DNA of 64,000 nt from CAVYXK01 sp963772445 (GTDB taxonomy: Bacteria; Pseudomonadota; Alphaproteobacteria; Acetobacterales; Acetobacteraceae): positions 620,001-684,000 of the forward strand of contig CAVYXK010000019.1 of assembly GCA_963772445.1 (NCBI GenBank). The letters run 5' to 3'. The translations under genes were made by a program, and so were the position numbers. Shown here piece after piece: positions 44,450-52,956 of this stretch. The notes below the pieces were generated by a model. The model made no database searches. It saw only the letters and a program-made list of their open reading frames with translations, and was not told the DNA's origin. Every line of letters begins with the position of its first letter. Within the stretch, counting starts at the first letter, position 1.

Positions 44450-44575
44450 GGGGCGATGATCCATGCGCTACCGCCGTGGCGCAAGGTGCGTTTACCGACG
44501 GCTCCCTCCCCTGTGGAGGTTGTACTGCCGCAGAGGACGCGACGTGCCTCTTGCCGGACGGCCCCCTCCCCCTGC

Positions 44576-44590
44576 CCCCTCCCGCAAGGG
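44576..44590. repeat. Left half of a GC-rich palindrome split by the IS4-family element
   Basis: CCCCTCCCGCAAGGG. The right half, with the duplicated CCCGCAAGGG, resumes at 46184 as CCCGCAAGGGGAGGGGG. The intact form is at 10808-10828. Preceding sequence GGCCCCCTCCCC (44560-44571) also matches that copy. Confidence 0.85.
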
Positions 44591-45977
44591 CTACCGGAGT
44601 CCCACAAGTGCGGAACGATTAGCCAGCATCCAGCCCTGCACCATGGCATCGAGGCGCTTGAGACCGCGGGCCATGGTCTTGGGACCGGGCGGCCGATATC
44701 CCTTGGAGGTGTAGCCGGACCAGCCTCCGAGGCGTGCGGCGATCCAGGCGTAATAAGCCAGCAAGGCAGGATCGAACGGGTTCTTCAACTTGTCGGTCGG
44801 CCCTTCGAGGGAGGCGCTGATCGCCCGTAGCGCCGGCAGTTCGGCGGGGTCGGCAACGTCCTCTATGGACTGCCCCGTACTGCCGTCGCGACCGATCACC
44901 AGTTGCATGACCCGCACGGCGGCAATCAGCGCCACCGTCACCAGCTTCGCCAGGCTGAGCGGCGTCGTGATCTGCGAGGTCTCCACATCGACACCGTCCG
45001 TCTTCATCTGTACGGAACAGCTGTTCGATGATCCAACGCAGCCGGTACCAGGCGACAATCTGCAGCGCCTCCGCCGCACCGCCCACCGCATGCGTGGTCA
45101 GCAGACACCAGTGTAAGGGTTGCTGCGCCGACGGCGGGGCGATCTCGCGCACATCCACCACCCGCAGGGTCAAGGTCGGCGCCAGGGCTGGCTCGGCGCG
45201 CAGTGGCCGCTTGATCGTGACCTCGCCGGAGCGCACCGCCACGACGGCGGTCCGCTCGGCCCGCGCCGGCTTGCCATGCCGGGCCGGCACCTGGATGGTG
45301 TGCTGTGTTACTGCTGACCAGGCGGCGCATCGCGCGAACAGTTTCTCATCGCCCTCGAGCGAGCGGTTCTGCGCGGCCCGCACCAACAGATGCACGTTGT
45401 CCGGCCGACGCGCGAACTGGTCATAGATGTCGCCCTCGCGGTCCTCGACCACAGTGATCATCGCCGCCTCCGCCAGCACCTCGCCGGCGGTCTCGGCGGC
45501 CGCCAGCCAGCGGCGAGACTCCTTCTCGTCGGCCGGGCGTGTCTTATGGTCCGTCACCGGGCCGTCGGTGCGGTTGATCACCGTGGCACCGACCAGCCCG
45601 ATCAGCCCGCCCTGCTCGGCATCCACCGCAATCACCGGGTGCAGCAGCACGCCGATGTCGGTCCCGTTGCCGACCGTGCCAAAGCCGCGCTTGGCGCCGC
45701 TGTGGGGAGCGTAATTCAGCTCCGTGGTATCGGTGATCGCCAGGACGTGCCGCCCGACGGCGCGCCGGGCGGTCTGCCGGGCGGCATGCACCAGCATCTC
45801 GTGCATGCTGACCGCCTCGTTGTCGAGGAAACGCTGAAACTGGCGGGCTTGGCCGCGGCTGTCGGCCAACGCCGAGAGGCACATGGTGCGCTGCTTCTGC
45901 ATCGCCCCCAGCAGGCTGTCGCCGACCGCGGCCAGGCGGCGATTGCCAAAGTGACCAAGCTGCGGCTGGTCGTTCAT
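44591..45977 (-). pseudogene. IS4 family (Tn5-like) transposase, frameshifted
   Basis: The first frame starts at ATG 45977 behind GGAG. It encodes GNRRLAAVGDSLLGAMQKQ, the catalytic ITDTTELNYAPHSG and VVEDREGDIYDQFARRPD, and the YRLRWIIEQLFRT Glu region. The second frame continues as MKTDGVDVETSQ and a C-terminal TSKGYRPPGPKTMARGL. They join at about 45012 if one base is removed from ACAGATGAAG. About 460 residues in all. The DDE residues lie before the break, but the interrupted YREK-type region makes this copy probably inactive. Confidence 0.85.
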
Positions 45978-46183
45978 GCGAATCGGCTCCGGTGGGTTGT
46001 TGGTCGGGAGCGAATTTGATTTTGCAGGGGGCTGCAAAGGGGCCTGCCGGAGGGGCGGCGCCAGCCGGCTGCCGCCGCCCGTTCGGCGGGAGCCTCGAAA
46101 GATCGCTGATGCAGACTCGACCCGCCTCAAATCCGCTGCTCAGCACTCAGGAAAGTCGATTTGGGGTTGTGGGACAACGGTAG
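44591..46183 (-). mobile_element. IS4-family insertion sequence with a 10-bp target duplication
   Basis: A 1593-bp element. The left end is CTACCGGAGTCCCACAA and the right end, inverted, CTACCGTTGTCCCACAA, matching at 14 of 17 positions. CCCGCAAGGG flanks both sides (44581-44590 and 46184-46193). A duplication of this length suits IS4-type elements. The transposase reads inward from the right and its TAG stop is formed by the left terminus itself. Confidence 0.9.
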
Positions 46184-46199
46184 CCCGCAAGGGGAGGGG
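46184..46199. repeat. Right half of the GC-rich palindrome split by the IS4-family element
   Basis: CCCGCAAGGGGAGGGG; joined to CCCCT at 44576-44580 it regenerates the palindrome seen intact at 10808-10828. Confidence 0.85.
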
Positions 46200-46206
46200 G
46201 TTGGTG

Positions 46207-46641
46207 TTACAGCATCAGCAAGCCGCGTCGCACGCCGATCGCGACGGCGTCCGAACGTCCGCGCGCGCCAAGTTTGCCCAGTAGCGCGGCGACGTGGAAC
46301 TTCGCCGTTGCCACCGAAATCCCCAGCCGCCGCGCGATCATCTTGTTCGATGCCCCATCAGCAAGTAGCTCCAGCACTTCGTGCTCGCGAGGCGTGAGTT
46401 TTCGCGTGCCGGCTTCGCCCTCCGGCACCCGCCGCACGACTGGCTCGGCGTCCGTCACCACGATATCGGCGGGGGCAGTCGGATCGGCCAACACCACCAG
46501 CCCGGGATGCAGCGCCAGGGCCGAGCGTACACGCTCCGCCCGCTCCGGCTCTGCGATCAGCAGCGCAACCCGCAGCGGCCGAAGCCCCGTCTCGGGCTGC
46601 TGCTTCGGCGGCGCATCACCCGGCAGAACGCTTGCCGACAT
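46207..46641 (-). CDS. LuxR-type response regulator/transcription factor
   Basis: A 144-residue protein. A short receiver-like N-terminal part (about 20-75, RVALLIAEPERAERVRSAL) has no obvious phosphorylatable Asp. The C-terminal GerE/LuxR HTH (about 80-140) has LTPREHEVLELLADGASNKM and ARRLGISVATAKFHVAALL. It overlaps the pseudoprotease gene by 26 bp and is probably translated with it, suggesting that the two work together. The receiver is too short for a standard REC domain. Confidence 0.82.
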   Translation of the reverse strand: MSASVLPGDAPPKQQPETGLRPLRVALLIAEPERAERVRSALALHPGLVVLADPTAPADIVVTDAEPVVRRVPEGEAGTRKLTPREHEVLELLADGASNKMIARRLGISVATAKFHVAALLGKLGARGRSDAVAIGVRRGLLML

Positions 46642-47506
46642 GCAGCGTCAGTTTGGTTGCGGCGCCCGCGCGGACAAGTCCTAGCTCCACCGCAGTGCCG
46701 ATGCTCTCGGACCCCAGCCGGACGACGATGTCGCGAAGACCGCTGATCGGCTCGTTGTTCCAGGACGTGATGATGTCGCCGAGCAGCGCGCCGGCGGCGG
46801 CGCCCGGCCCGTCCGGGTCGATTGAAACTACCATGACGCCGGCGTGACCTGGCGCCTCGTGCCGGCGCCCACCACCGACGCGATGCAGGCCGAGCCCGAG
46901 GTAGCCCCGCCCGACACTGCCGTCTGCCAGGATTTGCGGCACCACGCGGGCGATGGTTGCCGCCGGGATCACCAGCACGCGGCCGCGCGGCCCGAACACC
47001 GGCATGCCGATCAGCCGACCGGCCGCGTCGAGCGCGGCGCCACCCTCCAGCGAGGCATCCAGCGAAACATCGAGGCGGACGAACCGGTCGATTCGGCCAC
47101 CACGCATGCTGCGCCACGCCTCGCCGGCCTCTGCGACGATCCCTAGCCGGCTGGCGATCGCGCCGCGGCGGCGTCCGAGGGCGACGGCGATCTCGCCCGA
47201 CCGCGCATCAGGCGCGGGCTGCGGCGCCGAACCGGTGGCGCCGGTCACGCGCAGCACGGCAATGTCGGTGCTGGGATCGCGGCCGGCCAGCGTCGCGGCA
47301 ACGGTCTCGGCGCCGGGAAGCGCGACCTGCAGGTCGTCGTCGCGGCGCAGCGCTTCCTCGGCGGTCACGACGACCCCATCCTGCCAGATGAGTCCGCTGG
47401 TGCCGCGCCGGCTGCCGCCGTGCACCCCGACGATGGTGGGCGCGGCGTGTTGGACCAGCGCCGCGAGGGCGTCGGACAGGGCGGTCAGCGGCGTGGTGTC
47501 GGACAT
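46616..47506 (-). CDS. HtrA-like (S1C) protein with PDZ domain and lost catalytic residues
   Basis: A 296-residue protein. The trypsin-like fold is recognisable (GLIWQDGVVVTAEEAL, STDIAVLRV, ASLEGGAALDAAGRLIGM) and a PDZ domain fills about 200-290 (GYLGLGLHRV, AGALLGDIITSWNNEPI). Compared with HtrA, the His of TNxHVV is Glu51 and the Ser of GNSGG is Glu154, while Asp81 remains, so it should not be a protease. There is no signal peptide, suggesting a cytoplasmic sensor or scaffold. It overlaps the LuxR gene and may deliver a peptide or protein signal to it (inference). Confidence 0.82.
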   Translation of the reverse strand: MSDTTPLTALSDALAALVQHAAPTIVGVHGGSRRGTSGLIWQDGVVVTAEEALRRDDDLQVALPGAETVAATLAGRDPSTDIAVLRVTGATGSAPQPAPDARSGEIAVALGRRRGAIASRLGIVAEAGEAWRSMRGGRIDRFVRLDVSLDASLEGGAALDAAGRLIGMPVFGPRGRVLVIPAATIARVVPQILADGSVGRGYLGLGLHRVGGGRRHEAPGHAGVMVVSIDPDGPGAAAGALLGDIITSWNNEPISGLRDIVVRLGSESIGTAVELGLVRAGAATKLTLHVGKRSAG

Positions 47507-47669
47507 CGAAAATCTCTGTCGTGTTGAGCGCCTGGAGAGTGGCGCGCGCGCGGGTTCGGTCCAACTGGCCACGTGGCCAGGGTTCGCATTCATCAGACCC
47601 CGAGATGCGCCTTCATCAACTCGGGCTCGTCCGGCCGGTGATCATCCAGCGCGGAAAAAAGCCCCCGAG

Positions 47670-47774
47670 ATGAAAAGCCCCGACGACTACTGGGAGACCA
47701 TCGAAATCGCGCCCGATGAGCCGCTGATGCAGGCGCCCGACGCGTTTGGCTGCAATCTGGGGCCGTACGTCTGA
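47670..47774 (+). CDS. Possible 34-residue peptide gene
   Basis: A short acidic peptide with DDYWETIEIAPDEPLMQ and the C-terminal DAFGCNLGPYV. Third codon positions are almost all G or C, as in real genes here. A weak GGAAAAAA site lies upstream. It lies alone between genes on the other strand. An acidic leader with a Cys/Tyr tail could suggest a small modified-peptide precursor, but no modifying enzyme is adjacent. It could also be the end of a lost larger gene. Confidence 0.4.
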   Translation: MKSPDDYWETIEIAPDEPLMQAPDAFGCNLGPYV

Positions 47775-47839
47775 GCCTAGCCGCGCATATCATGCGGGAT
47801 CGCGAGCCCCCGGGGCTCGGCCCCATGATGCCGTGCAAC

Positions 47840-48223
47840 TCAAGTGGCGCCGTCCGTATCGTCGATTCGGTTGACGATGCGGGTGGGCGAGCAGTGGATG
47901 CCGAGCAAGCGCAGCTCGCCATCGCCGGCGTTGCGGAACGCGTGCGGCGTGGCGGCCGGTAGGGCGATCATGTCACCGGGTCCGAGGCGTGCTGGCCGGT
48001 CCTCGCCGCCGGCCAGCCAGGCCTCGGCCGTGCCGTCGATGATGAACAGGTACTCGATGTAGGGATGCGAATGAAGCGGAGTTTGATAGCCGGGGCGACA
48101 AGTCTGCACGCCGGTGAACACCGGTAATCCGTCATCGCCGGTGAGCTTCTGATAGTGCGCCAGTGGCCCGAACGAGACCGGCTTTGAGTTCGCAAGGCGC
48201 GCGACTTTCGCGACGGCATCCAT
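47840..48223 (-). CDS. Cupin domain protein
   Basis: A 127-residue single-domain cupin. Motif 1 is TPLHSHPYIEYLFIIDGTAE (metal His/His/Glu) and motif 2 GDMIALPAATPHAFRN. Such proteins may be metal-dependent isomerases or dioxygenases, or small-ligand sensors. ATG 48223 follows AGGGAGG. It is 13 bp downstream of the NUDIX gene on the same strand, in an operon with the nitroreductase. Confidence 0.85.
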   Translation of the reverse strand: MDAVAKVARLANSKPVSFGPLAHYQKLTGDDGLPVFTGVQTCRPGYQTPLHSHPYIEYLFIIDGTAEAWLAGGEDRPARLGPGDMIALPAATPHAFRNAGDGELRLLGIHCSPTRIVNRIDDTDGAT

Positions 48224-48236
48224 GATCCGATCCTCC

Positions 48237-48869
48237 CTATTCCCATCGCCACGATCGCAGGCGGAACACGGGCATGCGTGTTTCCGCAAGTCGTTCCTGT
48301 AGACTCATCGCCAGCCATGCGGCGGTACGCTCGATCACCATCCGCGTCGGCTGCGCCAGGTCGAGCTCTAGCGCCTCGGCCATCGGGTAGAACCGCAGTT
48401 CCTCCAGCTCGCCGGATCCGGCGATTGTGCCGCTGGCTCGTGCCGCATCGACCAGCAGGAAACGCGCGTTGAAGCGGATCGGGCCGCCCGGCGGCGTAAT
48501 CAGGCGGCAGAGGTATTCGAGCCCGTCCAGTGCCGGCGGGTTGCCGAGACTGAGCCCGGTCTCCTCGTGCAGTTCGCGCGCCGCGGCGATGCCCAGCCCA
48601 TGGGCGAGCAGCGGGTGGGCCGCCTTCTCCAGCCGCGCGCGGGTGTGCGAAGCGAGCGGCGTGGCAGCGGGCGCGCGCAGGTCGGCGCGATCCACCGCGC
48701 CGCCAGGGAACACCAACCGGTTGGGCATGAAACGATGCCGCGCGCCGCGCAGGCCCATCAGCATTTCCGGGCCGTGCGGTCCGTCGCGCAGCAGCACCAG
48801 GCTGGCTGCGTGGCGGGCGCGGACCGTGCGCGGCCGCGGCGGGGCGTCCAGGGCCGCCGCGTCACGCAA
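48237..48869 (-). CDS. NUDIX hydrolase
   Basis: About 210 residues. The NUDIX box is split: FPGGAVDRAD near residue 55, then a ~30-residue insert before ARELHEETGLSLG. This is seen in CoA-type or NUDT7-like NUDIX proteins and retains the metal-binding RExxEE. It should hydrolyse a nucleoside diphosphate linked to another group, possibly a CoA ester. A TTG at 48869 overlapping the nitroreductase stop is the most economical start; an ATG at 48941 is possible but overlaps the upstream gene by 80 bp. Confidence 0.82.
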   Translation of the reverse strand: MRDAAALDAPPRPRTVRARHAASLVLLRDGPHGPEMLMGLRGARHRFMPNRLVFPGGAVDRADLRAPAATPLASHTRARLEKAAHPLLAHGLGIAAARELHEETGLSLGNPPALDGLEYLCRLITPPGGPIRFNARFLLVDAARASGTIAGSGELEELRFYPMAEALELDLAQPTRMVIERTAAWLAMSLQERLAETRMPVFRLRSWRWE

Positions 48870-49692
48870 GGTCGAATCCGCGCGTGCGCAGATAGGCAGC
48901 AAAGCCGAAGCGCTCGGGGACCGAGAGCTGACGCGCGGCATTCTCGCTCCAGCCGACCCCTTCCTTCGGGCCGTATACGTCGTTGTTCTTCAAGCTGGCT
49001 GGTGCCAATGGCTCGCGCGTCCGTCGTCTTGCGTCATACGCGCCGAACTCGTCGGTCAGCCCAGAGTCGTCGTAACGCTCGCGATGGACAACGACGGACG
49101 GCGGCAGGCGCATCGAGACCGGCCGGCGGAACTCCGGCCAGCCGAGTGTCAGTCCGGCCACCGGATAGACCCCGGGAGGCAGCCCGAGCAGCGGCGTAAC
49201 CTTCTCGATATGGCTGCGCACATAGCTGATCGGGCAGGTGCCGAGCCGGGCCGCATCCGCTGCCGCCATGAACGCCGCCATCGCCAGCGTGCAATCAACC
49301 GCGGTGTTGAGGAATGTGTCGAGGTTGTTGTTGGCGTGCGGCATGCCGTGCAGCTCGCACAGACGTTGGCCACGCCGCATGTCGCCGCACCAGACCAGAA
49401 ACACCGGCGCCGTGGCGATCCAGTCCATCGTGCCGATCCAGTCGGCGATGCGCTTGATCTTTGCCGGGTCGCGCAGCACCACGACCGAGTATTGCTGCAG
49501 ATCCGACTTGCTCGGCGCCGACTGCGCCGCGGCGAGTAGCGTATCAAGCAGTGCGTCAGTTATCGGCTCAGCGCGGTAGCGTCGGGTCACGCGGCGATCG
49601 AGCAGCGCGGCGACTGCATCCGGCACCGCTTCGCCTGGCAGATCGAGCCCGAAGCGCGCGCGCAGGAGCGCAGTGCTGTCAATCTCGGCCAT
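48862..49692 (-). CDS. Nitroreductase family protein
   Basis: A 276-residue FMN-type nitroreductase. LDRRVTRRYRAEPITDALLD opens the fold (about 31-50), followed by LLAAAQSAPSKSDLQQYSVV, GLPPGVYPVAGLTLGWP and a C-terminal extension with MRLPPSVVVHRERYDDSGL and RFGFAAYLRTRGFDLA. It should reduce nitro or quinone compounds with NAD(P)H. Start ATG 49692 follows GGAGGAGAGGAG. Divergent from the Ldh-family gene; first gene of the nitroreductase-NUDIX-cupin operon. Confidence 0.88.
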   Translation of the reverse strand: MAEIDSTALLRARFGLDLPGEAVPDAVAALLDRRVTRRYRAEPITDALLDTLLAAAQSAPSKSDLQQYSVVVLRDPAKIKRIADWIGTMDWIATAPVFLVWCGDMRRGQRLCELHGMPHANNNLDTFLNTAVDCTLAMAAFMAAADAARLGTCPISYVRSHIEKVTPLLGLPPGVYPVAGLTLGWPEFRRPVSMRLPPSVVVHRERYDDSGLTDEFGAYDARRRTREPLAPASLKNNDVYGPKEGVGWSENAARQLSVPERFGFAAYLRTRGFDLA

Positions 49693-49785
49693 GCGCACGC
49701 TCCTCTCCTCCCATCGGGCCGCAAGCCTTGCCGGAAGCCGCTCTGGGCGCAAGGCTTCGGCGAGCGACCATCCAGGAGGAAACGC

Positions 49786-50850
49786 ATGCCAGCGCCGTAC
49801 GACACGCATCGCGCCCAGATCAAAGCCATCCTGCTTGCGTGGGGAATGCCGGAGCGGAACGCCGAGCCGACCTCCGAGGTCATGGCCTGGGCCGATCTGC
49901 ACGGCGTCGATAGCCACGGCATCTCGCTGCTGCCCGGGTATGACCGGCAGCGGCGCGATGGACGTATCAAGCTGGATGCCAAGCCGACCATCATTCGCGA
50001 GACCGCGGTCTCGGCACTGGTCGATGGCGGCGGCGGGCTCGGCCACGTGCCGGCGCGCTTCGCGATGCGGGCAGCGATCGACAAGGCGAAAGCAGCCGGC
50101 CTGGCGGCGGCGGTGGTGCGCAACTCGGCGCATTTCGGCGCCACCGGCTTCTACACGCTGATGGCGGCCGAGGCGGGCCTGGTCGGGATGGGCTGCACCT
50201 CGGCGGGCGGCATCCAGGTGGCACCGACTTTCGGCAAGCAGGCGCGGCTGGGCACCGATCCATGGTCGTTCGCCGCGCCGAGCGCCGACGGCAAACCGTT
50301 CCTGCTGGATATGGCGACGACGACAGTGGCGGCCGGCAAGCTTCGCAACAAACAGAACGAGGGGTTGCCCGCGCCGGCCGGCTGGGTGCTGACCAAGGAC
50401 GGGCTGCCCAGCACGGACCCGGCCGAGGCGCGCGAGAAGGGCGGGTTCATGACCTCGCTCGGCGGATCGCCGGAGGGAAGCAGCTATAAGGGGTACGGGT
50501 TGGCGGCGATGGTGAATATTCTCGCGTCGTGCTTGTCGGGGGCGACGCTGATCACCGACCCAATGCACACGAAGAAACCGCAGGGACGGGACATCGGGCA
50601 CTTTTTCCTGGCGGTCGATCCGGGGATGTTCCGCGATCCGGCGGAGTTCCAGGCCGACGTAGCGCGATTCTGCGGCGATCTGCGGGCGACGACGCCGATC
50701 GATCCGGCACAGCCGGTGATGATCGCCGGCGATCCGCAGCGGAATTTTGCGGTCGCGCGGATGCGGGACGGGATCCCGGTGTTGCCCGGACTGCTCGCAC
50801 AGGTGCGGCAGATCGCCCAGGCAAGCGCGGCGCCTTGGTTGCTGGATTGA
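49786..50850 (+). CDS. Ldh family NAD(P)-dependent oxidoreductase (malate/L-lactate/ureidoglycolate dehydrogenase type)
   Basis: A 354-residue dehydrogenase of the MDH2/LDH2 family, not the Rossmann type. ADLHGVDSHGISLLPGY carries the conserved His near the active site. VRNSAHFGATGFYTLMA, the cofactor region TTTVAAGKLRNKQNEG and SYKGYGLAAMVNILA are also conserved. Likely substrates are 2-hydroxy acids or delta1-piperideine-2-carboxylate. AGGAGGAAACGC precedes ATG 49786. It is followed by the extragenic repeat. Confidence 0.9.
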   Translation: MPAPYDTHRAQIKAILLAWGMPERNAEPTSEVMAWADLHGVDSHGISLLPGYDRQRRDGRIKLDAKPTIIRETAVSALVDGGGGLGHVPARFAMRAAIDKAKAAGLAAAVVRNSAHFGATGFYTLMAAEAGLVGMGCTSAGGIQVAPTFGKQARLGTDPWSFAAPSADGKPFLLDMATTTVAAGKLRNKQNEGLPAPAGWVLTKDGLPSTDPAEAREKGGFMTSLGGSPEGSSYKGYGLAAMVNILASCLSGATLITDPMHTKKPQGRDIGHFFLAVDPGMFRDPAEFQADVARFCGDLRATTPIDPAQPVMIAGDPQRNFAVARMRDGIPVLPGLLAQVRQIAQASAAPWLLD

Positions 50851-50866
50851 CGGCGGTGGCGTAATC

Positions 50867-50920
50867 GCACCTCTCCTGCGGTGCGGGAGAGGTCGCCGCG
50901 CAAAGCGCGGCGGGTGAGGG
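50867..50920. repeat. Intact two-hairpin extragenic palindromic repeat
   Basis: Hairpin 1: ACCTCTCCTGC-GGT-GCGGGAGAGGT (50867-50891). Hairpin 2: CGCCGCG-CAAAG-CGCGGCG (50892-50910), then GGTGAGGGTG. It is the intact form of the repeat interrupted at 4268-5973 and lies directly before the IS1380 remnant. Confidence 0.85.
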
Positions 50921-50943
50921 TGCTGCGGGGGGCGAGACCTTCA

Positions 50944-51591
50944 CCCAACCCCGAGGTCTACGAGTGCCTGGAAGCTGAGGGCTACAAATACACCATCCGG
51001 CTGCCCGCCAATTCGGTGTTGCAGGAACGCATCGGTTGGCTGCTGACACGCCCGGTCGGTCGCCCCGCGAATGAAGTGCGGCGATACCACACCAGCTTCG
51101 GTTACGAGGCCGGTTCATGGAACAAAGCTCGCCGTGTCGTGGCGAGGGTGGAGTGGCATCCCGGCGAACTGTATCCGCGCGTCGGCTTTATCGTGACCAA
51201 CGTGACCAACATGACGCGTCCGGCCGAGCGAGTGGTGATGTTCTACAACCAGCGCGGCACCGCAGAACAGTGGATCAAGGAAGGCAAGAACGCCGTCACC
51301 TGGACGTGCTTGTCCTGCCAAAGCTTCAAGGCGAATGCCGTGCGGCTGCAATTGCACGCGCTCGCCTACAATCTGGCCAACTTCCTGCGCACCCTGGCGC
51401 TGCCGCGGGAGATTGCGCAGTGGTCGATGAGCACGCTGCGCCAGCGGCTGGTGAAGATCGGCGCGAAGATCGTCCGGCATGGTCGGTCGATCACCTTCCA
51501 GTTGGCCGAAGTCATGGTGCCGCGCGCGTTGTTCCAGAAAATCCTGGCCGCCATAGCCGCGCTCCGTCCCTTGCCGCCCGCCAGATGTTGA
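50944..51591 (+). pseudogene. IS1380 family transposase, C-terminal fragment
   Basis: About 215 residues from NPEVYECLEAEGYKYTIRL to the natural C-terminus. IS1380 features are RVVARVEWHPGELYPRVGFI, YNQRGTAEQWIKEGKNAV (catalytic Glu region) and LQLHALAYNLANFLRTL. The first half, with the two catalytic Asp residues, is missing. The fragment begins within about 25 bp of the end of the extragenic repeat, and the frame reads back through the repeat without a native start. Confidence 0.85.
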
Positions 51592-51889
51592 GGATCAGCG
51601 CCAGACTTGGCCTATCTGGTGTCGGGGGGCGTGCGTCCCGATGCAGGCTTGTGGGCTCAGATTCTCGCTCTCAGAGCGATCGTCGGCCAGTCGCCAGGGC
51701 TTCAGCCGCCTTCTCGGTGATTTCACCGTTGCTGAAGGCCCGGTTCGGTGGCTATTCTGCCGTCGTGGCGGGCGAATTGGCCGTTCATCCGGGGAATGCC
51801 GGTTAAGGACCTGTCCAGTTTTCGGGGACCACCTCATCCCACGATGGGCAGCGCGTCTCGTCAGCACGTCACGGATTTGGGAGGTTAAG
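51592..51889. other. Gap after the IS1380 remnant
   Basis: No gene seen. It may include the right end of the IS1380 element, but I could not identify a paired left end. GGGAGG just before 51890 serves the next gene. Confidence 0.45.
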
Positions 51890-52333
51890 ATGAGTAGTAC
51901 AGATGAAAGAGCTGCTGAAAGAGCTGCCAGGGATGCCGAGAGAACGCGGTTAGATGAAAAAAGGGTTCGCCGTGAAGCGACGGTCAGAAGGATAAAGGAC
52001 ATCGTTTGGTCCGCTTTGATCGCGAGTGTGATTACAATAATCGTCCTAACCTCGCTCGGCTGGCTGACGACCCAAGCGGTTGTCGAGAAGGCACGAGAGC
52101 AGGGTGCACAAGGGCTCGTTGCATTACGGGCAAGCATATGCACAATAAGGTTTCAGCAGAGACCAGATGCGAGCGCCAAGATCGCGGAGTTTAAGGCCCT
52201 GTCATATGGCGACAAAGACACTGCCATTAAAAAGTTTGTCACGGACGAAAAATTGGCGACCATGCCAGGAGAAGCCGCTCCTGCACCAGGCGCGATCGAT
52301 AAATGCGCCGAGGCGATAGGCGACTTATCCTGA
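51890..52333 (+). CDS. Single-span membrane protein of unknown function
   Basis: A 147-residue protein. The first ~35 residues are highly charged and probably coiled-coil (ERAAERAARDAERTRLDEK). One span, IVWSALIASVITIIVLTSLGW, covers about 38-58. The periplasmic C-terminal part has Cys in RASICTIRF, a KLATMPGEAAPAPGA segment and DKCAEAIG. It resembles a recurrent alphaproteobacterial small membrane protein with two conserved Cys and an ATMPG motif, known to me only as hypothetical. GGGAGG precedes ATG 51890. Confidence 0.7.
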   Translation: MSSTDERAAERAARDAERTRLDEKRVRREATVRRIKDIVWSALIASVITIIVLTSLGWLTTQAVVEKAREQGAQGLVALRASICTIRFQQRPDASAKIAEFKALSYGDKDTAIKKFVTDEKLATMPGEAAPAPGAIDKCAEAIGDLS

Positions 52334-52746
52334 TGATGGCGATCGCTTGGTAAGGATGAGCCCCACTCTGTGCATCGATGCTGGGTCGGTGCCCAACGCG
52401 GAGGTGGTGCTCGTCATTCCCTGATTGCCGCTGATTTTTGGGGTCCAGGCCGCACTGGAGGGCCACAATAATGGATTGCTGCCGGCGGTTATCACCAGAC
52501 CCGGTCGCTTGGGGGATACGTTTGCACGGGCTTTCGTAGCTTCAGCGGCTCAACGGGATCTCGGCCGTCGACTGTTGTGCCTACACTTTCTCCTATCGCC
52601 TCCGAAATATGGTCACGACACGGAAGCGATGGTTCGTCGATTTGACCATGCCGATCACCGCGTCCATGGCGAACGCGTCTTTCCTATACATCGGAAGGAC
52701 TTGATCCAGCCAGACAATGTGGGCTCAGTACGCGAAGCGGGATAAA
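52334..52746. other. Gap with a possible broken reading frame
   Basis: No intact gene. From ATG 52612 a frame reads 31 codons (VTTRKRWFVDLTMPITASM and on), hits TGA at 52705, and then continues in the same frame into the small gene starting at 52747, so a longer gene may have been broken here. Confidence 0.35.
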
Positions 52747-52956
52747 ATGGCGGACGCGCTGTGGAAGGAGGCCCAGAAACTGATGGACAGCATAAAGAAG
52801 GCGCCGCCGAAACCGAGTGAGGAATTTGCCAAGACATTGAAGCAACTGGGCTCGGCAGTCACAAAACTGCTGGACCAGATCTCGAGCCTGGGCGCGGCGA
52901 GCAAATCGAGCGATCTTTTCTATGACGTTCTCCCAGGCGCGCTGCGATACCTATAA
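52747..52956 (+). CDS. Small hypothetical helical protein, 69 residues
   Basis: It is Lys/Leu/Ser-rich, with WKEAQKLMDSIKKAPPKPSE and LKQLGSAVTKLLDQISSL, probably amphipathic helices. The start is at ATG 52747 with only a weak ribosome-binding site. An upstream in-frame ATG (52717) and, beyond a TGA, further codons suggest it may be the remains of a longer gene. It overlaps the next small frame by 35 bp. Confidence 0.4.
   Translation: MADALWKEAQKLMDSIKKAPPKPSEEFAKTLKQLGSAVTKLLDQISSLGAASKSSDLFYDVLPGALRYL

Noticed and set aside
47803..47819. GC-rich perfect inverted repeat CGAGCCCC-C-GGGGCTCG as intrinsic terminator
   Set aside because: The loop is too short and no T run follows on either strand.
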